NCBI GenBank assembly: GCA_903858975.1
Contig: CAIOKW010000257.1
Location: 1-9,205, forward strand
Origin: Oligoflexia bacterium
Lineage (GTDB): Bacteria > Bdellovibrionota > UBA1018 > CAIMNF01
DNA length: 9,205 nt
Direction: 5' to 3'
In this document: positions 1 to 6,428 of the stretch, piece after piece
Layout: every line of letters starts with the position of its first letter
How positions within the stretch are numbered: position 1 is the first letter of the stretch
Translations under genes and position numbers: made by a program
Notes under the pieces: generated by a model
The model's database searches: none
Told to the model about the DNA's origin: nothing
The model's input: only the letters and a program-made list of their open reading frames with translations

Positions 1-724
1 AGCAGGAGAGCAAACTCAATAGGGTCTCCGTTTCAAAAATAACATCATAAGTCCCGGTTTCAATCGGTTTAGCGCTGAGAAGGGTCTGTGTCTTCTTCAG
101 GGTTTCTGAAATGACCCACTCTGGATTGAGTTCCGAGAAAGTTCTTTCACTGATTCCCTTGTAATAGAGGGCTTGTTGGTCGCCATCTTTTAAAAGTGAA
201 GAAGTATAGCAGGAGACACTTTTATCGCGCTCATAAACATAGAGACCTCTGTGGTTTCCGTAGTATTGATGAGATTCGCCTTCATTATAGCCATTATAAG
301 GGACAGCCGAGGTTCTGGGATCTCGAGTCTTGATTTCGCTTTCTAATCGAAGCGCGAGATCAATTTTCTCTTGAATCGACGCTGGGTCATCACGAAACGT
401 TTTCAAATTCAGATCAATGATTTCTTGTGCGGGTTCTTCGATGGATTGATATTCATCATGCTCAGAATAGGTACTCGAATTAAGCGCGCTCTTGACCATG
501 GTTTTAAGAGAGGCATCTGATAGGTCTTCTGAATAGCTGATGCCCACTTTTTTTCCATGAATGACTCGAATTCCAATGAGGTGGGAAGAGTTCACTTTGT
601 AGGCATCAATTTTACCTTGCTGAGCACTTAAAGAAAGAGATCGGTTTTCACTCAAGAGGACATCATATTGATCAATCTGATGATCGTTTGCAATGGATAG
701 TGTTTTTTCGATTACATTTCTCAC
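1..724 (-). CDS. pmbA: TldE/PmbA, metalloprotease partner subunit (N-terminal part, cut by left edge)
   Basis: About 241 codons are visible, running off the left edge without a stop. The reading frame begins with GTG (MRNVIEKTLSIANDHQ) and shows the N-terminal TldD/PmbA-type pattern: an alpha helix, then 'LSLSAQQGKIDAYKVNSSH' and 'GIRVIHGKKVGISYSEDLS' (about residues 30-70). The upstream tldD product has the equivalent 'LSISVKSKKIDQ' and 'GIGIRVLFGTKVLYGY'. In the known family, TldE forms a heterodimer with TldD; TldD carries the zinc site and TldE lacks it. The complex is a cytoplasmic protease that trims unfolded peptides, such as microcin B17 precursor in E. coli. The GTG start overlaps the tldD stop in a GTGA tetranucleotide and is preceded by GGAGGT inside the tldD end, so translational coupling is likely. 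No ATG in this frame competes nearby. The C-terminal half is outside the window, so absence of the zinc motif cannot be confirmed. Confidence 0.9.
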   Translation of the reverse strand, partial: MRNVIEKTLSIANDHQIDQYDVLLSENRSLSLSAQQGKIDAYKVNSSHLIGIRVIHGKKVGISYSEDLSDASLKTMVKSALNSSTYSEHDEYQSIEEPAQEIIDLNLKTFRDDPASIQEKIDLALRLESEIKTRDPRTSAVPYNGYNEGESHQYYGNHRGLYVYERDKSVSCYTSSLLKDGDQQALYYKGISERTFSELNPEWVISETLKKTQTLLSAKPIETGTYDVIFETETLLSLLSC

Positions 725-2109
725 TCGGCACCTCCGACCAGAATTTCATCTACTTTGATGGCGGGTTGTCCGACACTCGCAGGAATGGATCCACTGACAG
801 ACCCACACATTCCTGCCATAATCTGGAAGTTATTGGCCACCATCGAAATTCGAGTCAGGGTATCCGGGCCTGTGCCGATCAAGGTTGCGCCTTTTACCGG
901 CTTAGAGATTTTTCCGTTTTTAATGAGATATCCCTCTTGGACTGAAAAATTGAATTCTCCGGTACCTGTTTTTACGGAGCCACCACCCATAGATCTCGCA
1001 TAGAGCCCATCCTGAACACTCGAGATTAGTTCTTCTATCTTGTGAGGGCCTGCCTCAATGAATGTGTTTCGCATTCGGGAAGCAGGAGCAAACTTATAGC
1101 TTTGGCGTCTGGCAGACCCAGTGCGTGCATGGCCGGTTTTGAGCTCGCCGACATAGTCGGACATAAAGTTTTCAAGCTTTCCGTTTTTGATCAATTGGGT
1201 GCGCTGGGTAGGCATTCCCTCATCATCAAGATGAAGCGATCCCCAGCCCTCTGAAATAGTACCATCGTCGACCGCATTCACTGCAGGGTTCGCGATCATT
1301 TCACCTTTTTTATCCCAAAAAACGGATGCTTTCTTTTCAACCGAGGTGGTTTCAAGCAAGTGCCCACAGGCTTCGTGAAAAATGACGCCTCCAAAAGCAT
1401 TATCAATAATAACGGGCATTTTCCCTGCGGGGCAAGGATCTGCGTGAAGAGAGGTAATGGACCGTCTGGCAATTTCGGATGCAACGAATTGAGGATCTAT
1501 TTTTTGTGTGAGCTCCCATCCTCCAAATCCGCCCGGTCCGTAGAACGCAGAATCTTTTTTATTTCCGCTGGTCGCGATCGCATCCGCGGCAATTCGAGTA
1601 TAAAACCGTTGATCACTGGTGTGAAGGCCCAGAGAGTTAAAGATTTCAATTTGTTGATAGCGCTCCGCTGAGCTCGCGGTGACCTGAGATATCTCGGGAC
1701 TCTCAGCCCGAGTCAGGGTGTCGATGGTTTTTAAATATTGAATGCGCTCTTCAAGGTTCACCGGAGTGTTCAATCCCAAGATCTTTGGAAGTGGCTGGAC
1801 AGCGAGGTTTCGTGAAAAGTTGATTGAAGCCGGGATCGCTCCAGGCTTTCGGTCGAGTGCGCATAGGAGTCGGGTGATCCGAAGAAGCTCGTCTCGGTCC
1901 ATCGAGTTGGTATACCCATAGAGGACTTTGGTGCCGAATAAGACTCGAATCCCAATCCCGAAATCGATACCGTCAGAAATTTGATCTATTTTTTTCGACT
2001 TCACACTGATGGATAAGGTTTGGTTTTTTTCCACGAAGATATCTGCGAAGCTGGCACCTTCTCCGATTGCACAGTCAATTACTTGTTGGGCCGTTTGTTC
2101 ATTCAGCAT
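721..2109 (-). CDS. tldD: TldD, zinc metalloprotease subunit
   Basis: Catalytic subunit of the TldD/TldE heterodimeric cytoplasmic protease. The ATG at 2109 gives 462 residues, close to E. coli TldD (about 480). The frame is open to a TTG at 2136, nine codons upstream, but that start has no Shine-Dalgarno and the family homology begins at 'MLNEQTAQQ'. The zinc motif HEACGH (HExxxH), followed by LLE, is at residues 245-253 from this ATG. The C-terminal 'MCGSVSGSIPASVGQP' supplies the conserved Cys (about 435) known as the third zinc ligand. Other family blocks are visible, including 'DDGTISEGWGS', 'YARSMGGGSVKTGTGEF' and 'GTGPDTLTRISMV'. The protein therefore looks intact and active. It is the first gene of a two-gene unit with pmbA and is divergent from pntAA. 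On the minus strand a TATACT hexamer lies just upstream of the ATG, but I see no matching -35 element, so the promoter is unassigned. Confidence 0.95.
   Translation of the reverse strand: MLNEQTAQQVIDCAIGEGASFADIFVEKNQTLSISVKSKKIDQISDGIDFGIGIRVLFGTKVLYGYTNSMDRDELLRITRLLCALDRKPGAIPASINFSRNLAVQPLPKILGLNTPVNLEERIQYLKTIDTLTRAESPEISQVTASSAERYQQIEIFNSLGLHTSDQRFYTRIAADAIATSGNKKDSAFYGPGGFGGWELTQKIDPQFVASEIARRSITSLHADPCPAGKMPVIIDNAFGGVIFHEACGHLLETTSVEKKASVFWDKKGEMIANPAVNAVDDGTISEGWGSLHLDDEGMPTQRTQLIKNGKLENFMSDYVGELKTGHARTGSARRQSYKFAPASRMRNTFIEAGPHKIEELISSVQDGLYARSMGGGSVKTGTGEFNFSVQEGYLIKNGKISKPVKGATLIGTGPDTLTRISMVANNFQIMAGMCGSVSGSIPASVGQPAIKVDEILVGGAE
730..735 (-). promoter_or_regulatory. Shine-Dalgarno site that fixes the GTG start of pmbA
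   Basis: On the minus strand GGAGGT lies five bases upstream of the GTG at 724, inside the last codons of tldD. It supports the non-ATG start and coupled translation of the two subunits. Confidence 0.75.
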
Positions 2110-2212
2110 AGTTCTCACAGTATAGGGTGAGTGCAATGCAGCAGAATAGCTGAATCGGATTTTTTAAATAAAAAAGGACAAAAGCTCTCGCATTCGTTAA
2201 ACTTTTTGCAAT

Positions 2213-2216
2213 GGAG
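2213..2216 (+). promoter_or_regulatory. Ribosome binding site of pntAA
   Basis: GGAG lies eight bases before the ATG at 2225 and selects this start. The 115-base divergent region 2110-2224 otherwise holds a T/A-rich stretch (about 2160-2176), but I could not identify a convincing -35/-10 pair for either direction. Confidence 0.6.
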
Positions 2217-2224
2217 ATCATGGG

Positions 2225-3331
2225 ATGAAAATCGCAATATTCAAGGAAATGCGTGCGGGCGAAAAACGGGTAGCAGTGACGCCTCAAATTTGCACGCAAT
2301 TGAGCAAATTGGGCCATCAAGTGTTAGTGGAAAAGGGCGCAGGAGCTCCCGCACATTTTTCTGACCAAGCTTACGAGCAGGCGGGTGCCCAGTTGATGAG
2401 TGACGCGGAACTCATTACAAATGCAGCGGTTTTCGTGCAGATTAATCCTCCTAGCGCCGCTCGGATTGCGAGTCTTCCGGATGGCTCGGTGTTGATTTCC
2501 CTCCTTTATCATCGTTCAGACGCAGAAACAGTGAAGGTTCTGAATTCAAAAAGAGTTTCGGCATTTTCACTGGACGCGATTCCCCGAATTTCTCGTGCTC
2601 AGAGTATGGATGTGCTCAGTTCACAGGCCAATCTCGCGGGTTATCGAGCCGTGCTTGAGGGCGCTCAAGTCATGGATAAGATTTTTCCGCTCCTCATGAC
2701 TGCGGCGGGAACCGTGACACCTTCAAAAGTTTTAATTTTCGGAGTCGGTGTTGCGGGTCTTCAAGCCATTGCAACTGCAAAGCGCCTGGGTGCAGTCGTT
2801 GAAGCAACCGATGTCAGACCCGAGACCAAAGAGCAGGTTCAGAGCTTAGGTGGGAAGTTTATTGAGGTCACTGGCGCTTCAGTTGGAAGTGAGGGCGGTT
2901 ATGCGAAAGAAGCGACTGCCGAGTATCGAGCCGCTCAAAGAGCTGCCGTGAATAAGTCGCTAGCACAAGCGGATCTAGTCATTACCACAGCACTCGTTCC
3001 AGGAAAAAAAGCGCCGATTCTCGTTGATGACGAACAGCTGGCGCTCATGAAGTCTGGGGCAGTGCTCGTTGATATGGCTGCTGAGCAGGGTGGGAACTGC
3101 ACCAAGACGAAAGCAGGCGAGATCGTTGAGATTAACGGGGTCCGCATTGTGGGAGCCGTGAACTTACCGTCTTCTCTTGCCAGTAATGCGAGTGAGTTGT
3201 TTGGAAGAAATGTATTAGAACTTTTTAAACTCATCGCTCCCAAGGGAGAGATGGTTTTTGATTTGAAAGATGAAATTGTTCAGGGCTGTTTGATTTGTCA
3301 TCAGGGCGAAATTCGCCATAACCCGAGCTGA
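2225..3331 (+). CDS. pntAA: NAD(P) transhydrogenase subunit alpha part 1 (PntAA, dI NAD(H)-binding domain)
   Basis: Soluble cytoplasmic NAD(H)-binding component (domain I) of proton-translocating transhydrogenase, which transfers hydride between NADH and NADP+. It has 368 residues, close to the Rhodospirillum rubrum PntAA (about 380), and starts with the classical 'MKIAIFKEMRAGEKRVAVTP'. The RQD-loop signature 'PRISRAQSMDVLSSQ' is at 120-134; Arg121, Gln126, Asp129 and Ser132 have the spacing of the R. rubrum nicotinamide-contact residues. The Rossmann motif GVGVAG is at 173-178, with the acidic end of the fold near 'VEATDVRPE' (192-200). The mobile-loop Tyr is in 'GGYAKE' (Y226). 'VDMAAEQGGN' is at 282-291. 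The C-terminal tail contains Cys355 and Cys358 followed by His359. It lies ten bases before pntAB in the same operon. Confidence 0.97.
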   Translation: MKIAIFKEMRAGEKRVAVTPQICTQLSKLGHQVLVEKGAGAPAHFSDQAYEQAGAQLMSDAELITNAAVFVQINPPSAARIASLPDGSVLISLLYHRSDAETVKVLNSKRVSAFSLDAIPRISRAQSMDVLSSQANLAGYRAVLEGAQVMDKIFPLLMTAAGTVTPSKVLIFGVGVAGLQAIATAKRLGAVVEATDVRPETKEQVQSLGGKFIEVTGASVGSEGGYAKEATAEYRAAQRAAVNKSLAQADLVITTALVPGKKAPILVDDEQLALMKSGAVLVDMAAEQGGNCTKTKAGEIVEINGVRIVGAVNLPSSLASNASELFGRNVLELFKLIAPKGEMVFDLKDEIVQGCLICHQGEIRHNPS

Positions 3332-3341
3332 GGTTGAGTGT

Positions 3342-3665
3342 ATGGATATTTTAAGTTTTATCGGTGAAAATATTACTTTTATTTATTTGATCGTTCTGAT
3401 GATTTTTGTCGGAATCGAGCTAATTTCTCACGTGCCCAGTGTACTGCATACCCCGCTCATGAGTGGCGCGAATGCGATTCACGGAGTGGTTCTCATTGGT
3501 GCGATCATCGTACTCGGGAAAGCCGGTGAGGATGACCTTTTTAGTAAAGCGGTTGGTTTTGTGGGAGTTGTCGTCGGAACTTTGAATGTTATTGGAGGTT
3601 TTGTCGTCACCGATCGAATGCTCGAAATGTTCAAAAAGAAGCAAAAAGGGAGCTCTAAAACATGA
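3342..3665 (+). CDS. pntAB: NAD(P) transhydrogenase subunit alpha part 2 (PntAB, membrane subunit)
   Basis: Small integral membrane subunit (107 residues) forming part of the proton-conducting dII domain. About three transmembrane segments are visible, near residues 11-30, 44-60 and 70-88, followed by a basic tail (KKKQKGSSKT). The family block 'HTPLMSGANAIHGVVLIGA' is at 36-54; His47 is in the position I associate with the proton-channel histidine in split-alpha enzymes. The ATG is preceded by TGAGG, which includes the pntAA stop, at about eight bases. The stop TGA overlaps the pntB start in ATGA, so these two membrane subunits are probably translationally coupled. In E. coli this segment is fused to domain I in one PntA chain; here the two are separate, as in Rhodospirillum and Thermus. 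Confidence 0.96.
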   Translation: MDILSFIGENITFIYLIVLMIFVGIELISHVPSVLHTPLMSGANAIHGVVLIGAIIVLGKAGEDDLFSKAVGFVGVVVGTLNVIGGFVVTDRMLEMFKKKQKGSSKT

Positions 3666-5071
3666 ACCATCTTTTAGAAATTGCATATCTTTTAGGTTCG
3701 ATTTCATTTGTTTTGGGTCTGAAGGTCATGGGAAAACCCGATACCGCGCGCAAGGGAAACTTAATCGCAGCGGCCGGGATGGGGATTGCGGTAGCAGGAA
3801 CCTTGTTTTTAAGTCCAGAAGGGTTTCGCCTGATTCCGAACTTAGGATTAATTTTGGGAGCGATTTTATTCGGTGTTGTAGTCGGAACACTCATGGCGAA
3901 AAGAGTTCAGATGACCGCGATGCCAGAGATGGTGTCTCTTTTTAACGGTATGGGTGGATTGTGTGCCGCACTCATCTCCATCATTGAGTGGAAAGATATT
4001 CTTCATCATACCTCACCCGAGACTTTGCCCTTGACCCACTACTTGCCGGTCATTGCAGGTCTGATCATTGGGACGGTTTCCTTTACGGGGAGCATGATTG
4101 CTTGGGGTAAATTGAATGGCAAAATCGGAGACTTCCGTTTCAGTGGTCAGCAATTCATCAATGCGATTCTCTTAATAGCGATTTTAGCTGCATCTTACCT
4201 GAATTACTCAGGCATGGAGGCGAGCCTGACTGAACCTTCAATTTGGTTCTATGCGACGCTTGGACTATCGGTGATTTACGGACTCTTTTTTGTGTTCCCG
4301 ATCGGTGGCGCAGACATGCCAGTGGTGATTTCACTTTTGAACTCGTTTACTGGAGTTGCAGCGGCTTGCGGTGGGTTTCTTTACCACAATAATGTGATGT
4401 TGATGGGTGGGGTGCTCGTCGGGAGTGCTGGAACCATTCTGACTGTAGTGATGTGTAAGGCAATGAATCGTTCTTTGATGAACGTTTTGATTGGTCTTGC
4501 AGGGTCAAGCGGTGGTGGTGCAGGAAAGGCCGTGACGGGTTCTGTACGTGAGGTTCAAGCAACGGATGTCGCGATCATGATGAAATACGCATCAAAGGTG
4601 ATCATTGTTCCGGGCTATGGTCTCGCGGTTGCACAAGCTCAACACATTTGCCATGAACTTGAGAATCTTCTTGAGGCAGAGGGCGTTACGGTGAAATATG
4701 CGATCCATCCAGTGGCGGGTCGAATGCCAGGGCATATGAACGTTCTTCTTGCGGAGAGTAACGTGAGTTACGACAAATTAATTGAAATGGAACACATCAA
4801 TCCGGAGTTCGCGACCACCGATGCGGTGTTGATTGTCGGCGCAAATGATGTGGTGAATCCGGCTGCGAAGACGGACCCCACGAGCCCGATTTATGGAATG
4901 CCGATTTTGGATGTGGATCAATCAAAGCAAGTGATTGTTCTGAAGCGTTCAATGAAATCGGGATATGCTGGGATCGAGAATGAACTTTTTTTCAATGCTA
5001 AGTGCGGAATGCTATTTGGTGATGCGAAAGAAAGTCTTCAGAAACTCGTGAACGAGATCAAGACGCTCTAG
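3662..5071 (+). CDS. pntB: NAD(P) transhydrogenase subunit beta (PntB)
   Basis: Completes the transhydrogenase with the rest of membrane domain II and the NADP(H)-binding domain III. It has 469 residues, typical for the family. Roughly nine hydrophobic helices occupy residues 1-265, including 'MPEMVSLFNGMGG' (87-99) and 'IGGADMPVVISLLNSFTG' (214-231). After the hinge 'GLAGSSGGGAGKAVTGSVREV' region (278-298), domain III shows 'VPGYGLAVAQAQH' (316-328), 'HPVAGRMPGHMNVLLAE' (349-365), 'VGANDVVNPAA' (392-402) and 'KRSMKSGYAGIEN' (428-440), all NADP(H)-contact blocks. All expected parts are present. The position equivalent to E. coli PntB His91 appears to be Asn95. It is the last gene of the operon and ends 20 bases before the terminator hairpin. 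The role is inferred as NADPH supply driven by the proton gradient. Confidence 0.97.
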   Translation: MNHLLEIAYLLGSISFVLGLKVMGKPDTARKGNLIAAAGMGIAVAGTLFLSPEGFRLIPNLGLILGAILFGVVVGTLMAKRVQMTAMPEMVSLFNGMGGLCAALISIIEWKDILHHTSPETLPLTHYLPVIAGLIIGTVSFTGSMIAWGKLNGKIGDFRFSGQQFINAILLIAILAASYLNYSGMEASLTEPSIWFYATLGLSVIYGLFFVFPIGGADMPVVISLLNSFTGVAAACGGFLYHNNVMLMGGVLVGSAGTILTVVMCKAMNRSLMNVLIGLAGSSGGGAGKAVTGSVREVQATDVAIMMKYASKVIIVPGYGLAVAQAQHICHELENLLEAEGVTVKYAIHPVAGRMPGHMNVLLAESNVSYDKLIEMEHINPEFATTDAVLIVGANDVVNPAAKTDPTSPIYGMPILDVDQSKQVIVLKRSMKSGYAGIENELFFNAKCGMLFGDAKESLQKLVNEIKTL

Positions 5072-5090
5072 TCAGTAAATTAAAATTAAA

Positions 5091-5130
5091 AAAAAAGCCC
5101 TCGCCACGAAGCCGTGACGGGGGCTTTTTT
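5091..5130. terminator. Bidirectional Rho-independent terminator between pntB and the secreted-protein gene
   Basis: The stem is 5091-5108 paired with 5113-5130, loop AAGC, with one C/A mismatch and one wobble pair. A-rich sequence on the left and a T-run on the right give a T-tract on both strands. It sits between convergent stops at 5071 (plus) and 5159 (minus), so it can end both transcripts. Confidence 0.92.
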
Positions 5131-5158
5131 GTTTTAAGTAGATTCTTAAGCCACAGGC

Positions 5159-5839
5159 TTATTGAAAGCAGCGGGAGTCAGTTTGAACCGTGTACTGAGC
5201 ATCCTGGTAATTGCAGGAGTCTCTCAAGATCCGTCCATTTCGATCAATGACGCGATAAAAGGACTGACCATAAGCATTTCCGCCTGGCATGATCTGGCAG
5301 AAATTTTGATTCTGTCGATTGTTGGTTTGATTATTGATGTAACTGCATGAGCCCGTGTTCTGTGCGCTTTGGGCAATTTGATAGGCTTGGTAGTAGTCAA
5401 AAGTGCTGCCGATCATTTGTCCGTAAGCATTCGTGACCGAGTAGTTGTTTCCAAAGCTATTTGAGAAAATGGTGCAGGGGCCATTCATCGAGCTGGGATA
5501 GGAAGAAGGGTAGCTCGGACCGGGATACGAAGGCGCAGGGTAGGAAGGACTTGGATAGTAGGGACTCGGGTAAGAGGGGCTCGGGTAAGAGTGATCATGA
5601 TCATTGCCCGGGAAATGTCCAGGATAGCTTGGGCCTGAGTAAACAGGTGGCGTGGGGTAGGCGGGAGTGGGTGGGTTCCCATGATAGACCGGGCTTCCGT
5701 AAACGGGGCCCGGAGCATTTCCAGGGCCGCCACCGTGTCCGACTGGACTTCCGTAAACGGGCCCTTGTGCAAGTGCAGCACTTGAAAGAATTACAATACT
5801 AGCGAGACTCATGAGTAAGCAGGATTTAAAATTAATCAT
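5159..5839 (-). CDS. Secreted Pro/Tyr/Ser-rich protein with a duplicated Cys-bounded C-terminal module, unknown function
   Basis: I do not recognise this family. Starting at ATG 5839 the product has 226 residues. It begins with a clear Sec signal peptide (MINFKSCLLM, then a hydrophobic stretch ending ALA|Q at 24/25), so the protein should be exported. The frame is open to another ATG at 5935, but those 32 extra residues would push the signal peptide inside; neither start has a good Shine-Dalgarno. Residues 26-117 are low complexity: two PVYGSPV units followed by SYPxP-type repeats. Residues 122-226 are different, with five cysteines (122, 165, 181, 209, 224). The segments 122-165 and 181-224 are both 44 residues long, begin and end with Cys, and share a pattern of YxVx(N/D)xxG followed by (S/T)x(D/N)Y and a downstream A and Q. 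This suggests a duplicated domain with disulfides. The layout suggests a repeat linker or wall-spanning stalk carrying a folded extracytoplasmic head; this is inference. Confidence 0.82.
   Translation of the reverse strand: MINFKSCLLMSLASIVILSSAALAQGPVYGSPVGHGGGPGNAPGPVYGSPVYHGNPPTPAYPTPPVYSGPSYPGHFPGNDHDHSYPSPSYPSPYYPSPSYPAPSYPGPSYPSSYPSSMNGPCTIFSNSFGNNYSVTNAYGQMIGSTFDYYQAYQIAQSAQNTGSCSYINNQTNNRQNQNFCQIMPGGNAYGQSFYRVIDRNGRILRDSCNYQDAQYTVQTDSRCFQ
5487..5590 (-). repeat. 15-bp-period repeats encoding SYPxP units
   Basis: Coding repeat within the secreted protein: five-residue units such as SYPSP, YYPSP, SYPAP and SYPGP. At the DNA level CTCGGGTAAGAG occurs at 5565-5576 and again at 5580-5591 (15 bases apart). 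This shows in-frame tandem growth that could vary in copy number between strains. Confidence 0.7.
5694..5761 (-). repeat. Direct repeat encoding the two PVYGSPV units
   Basis: CTTCCGTAAACGGG is found at 5694-5707 and 5748-5761, exactly 54 bases (18 codons) apart. It encodes the GPVYGS blocks just after the signal peptide. Confidence 0.65.
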
Positions 5840-5949
5840 ACCAAGGGAACTGCAACACTTGGACCGAAACACGAGTGCATTTGTAACAAGTTTTAACGCA
5901 AATGGTCTGATTTTAAGGGCTTTTATTCCAAGCATTTACCGAGCGATTT

Positions 5950-5978
5950 ATTTTAGAGGCGAAAGACTGGGTGGTGAA
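5950..5978 (-). promoter_or_regulatory. Probable sigma70-type promoter of the secreted-protein gene
   Basis: On the minus strand, TTCACC (5978-5973) and TAAAAT (5955-5950) are separated by exactly 17 bases. Initiation near 5943 would give a leader of about 100 bases before the ATG at 5839, or almost none for the ATG at 5935. I see no clear structure in that leader. The stretch 5979-6060 shows nothing I can name. Confidence 0.4.
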
Positions 5979-6091
5979 AAAGCAAAGCGTAAGGATCAGT
6001 GATCCCATTTTGGCCCCAAGTTTTTTCAGACACAGCTGAATATGATTCAAATTTTTCTCTCTCAAAAAAAAATGAAAATGATCGAAAATAA

Positions 6092-6116
6092 ATTGTTGAC
6101 CGTTTTAATCAACAAT
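6092..6116. promoter_or_regulatory. Perfect inverted repeat overlapping the ncRNA promoter (operator candidate)
   Basis: ATTGTTGA at 6092-6099 and TCAACAAT at 6109-6116 are perfect inverted copies around a 9-base spacer. The left arm contains most of the putative -35 hexamer, and the right arm lies in the -35/-10 spacer. A dimeric repressor bound here would block the promoter. The regulator is not identifiable from the window. Confidence 0.5.
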
Positions 6117-6124
6117 GAGATTCT
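6096..6124 (+). promoter_or_regulatory. Probable promoter of the plus-strand RNA unit, with upstream A-tracts
   Basis: TTGACC (6096-6101) is followed after 17 bases by GATTCT (6119-6124). The -35 is good and the -10 is weak. Directly upstream, 6064-6092 is very A-rich with phased A runs, resembling an UP element as found at strong stable-RNA promoters. Initiation would fall near 6131. No plus-strand gene of normal size follows, only the structured region and its terminator. Confidence 0.5.
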
Positions 6125-6132
6125 GGTTTCAC

Positions 6133-6137
6133 GGAGG
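6133..6137 (+). promoter_or_regulatory. Strong Shine-Dalgarno in front of the 27-codon ORF
   Basis: GGAGG lies six bases before the ATG at 6144, close to ideal spacing and better than most ribosome sites in this window. It may instead be an RNA-binding GGA element of the ncRNA. Confidence 0.4.
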
Positions 6138-6143
6138 ACGGAT

Positions 6144-6227
6144 ATGAGAAAAAACGCAGCACGTGAGCTGTCTCATGACGCGAGAGACGATAAGCAAGAA
6201 TGTAAGTGCGTGGGGCCACCACGGTAA
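6144..6227 (+). CDS. Possible small protein of 27 residues inside the RNA unit
   Basis: The ORF runs from ATG to TAA with an ideal GGAGG site upstream, about 13 bases after the inferred transcription start. The product is hydrophilic and strongly charged (starts MRKNAARELSHDARDDKQ) and ends in a CxC pair and GPPR; it has no membrane segment. It matches no family I know. The start codon is also part of a potential helix (ATGAGA with TCTCAT at 6171-6176), so translation could depend on opening that hairpin. The frame is open further upstream to 6042, but those codons precede the promoter. It may be chance, since the same bases form the first hairpins of the RNA. Codon conservation in relatives would decide. 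Confidence 0.3.
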   Translation: MRKNAARELSHDARDDKQECKCVGPPR

Positions 6228-6428
6228 GATAGGCACGAGTGAGACACCAAGACGTCGGTGGGGCTCGTGAACCGCTAAGATTGATCCGGCCAGGTCAATA
6301 GGTTGCGGCGAAAATGTTCTAAAAATTAAATATGCAGCAAGGTGGGAATTACGAGGTAGGGAGCCTAACTATATACATCAGGCGATGATCCACCCCAACC
6401 CCCCTAAATAGCAGTCTTAATGACTCTA

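Noticed and set aside
3286..3303. CxxCH-like heme c motif (CLICH) in the tail of PntAA
   Set aside because: PntAA is a cytoplasmic nucleotide-binding subunit with no export signal. Heme c attachment occurs outside the cytoplasm, so the motif is most likely chance.
5840..5935. N-terminal extension of the secreted protein to the ATG at 5935
   Set aside because: It would place 32 extra residues before a well-formed signal peptide, and it would leave almost no leader after the candidate promoter.
721..6227. A RiPP cluster built around TldD/TldE with the 27-residue peptide as precursor
   Set aside because: The peptide is about 4 kb away in a separate unit. No modification enzyme or exporter is present, and TldD/TldE are common housekeeping genes.
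5936..6227. Small plus-strand open frames such as 5811-6002 and the extended 6042-6227 frame
   Set aside because: They lack ribosome sites, run antisense to the secreted-protein leader or start before the mapped promoter elements. Only the 27-codon part from 6144 has supporting signals.
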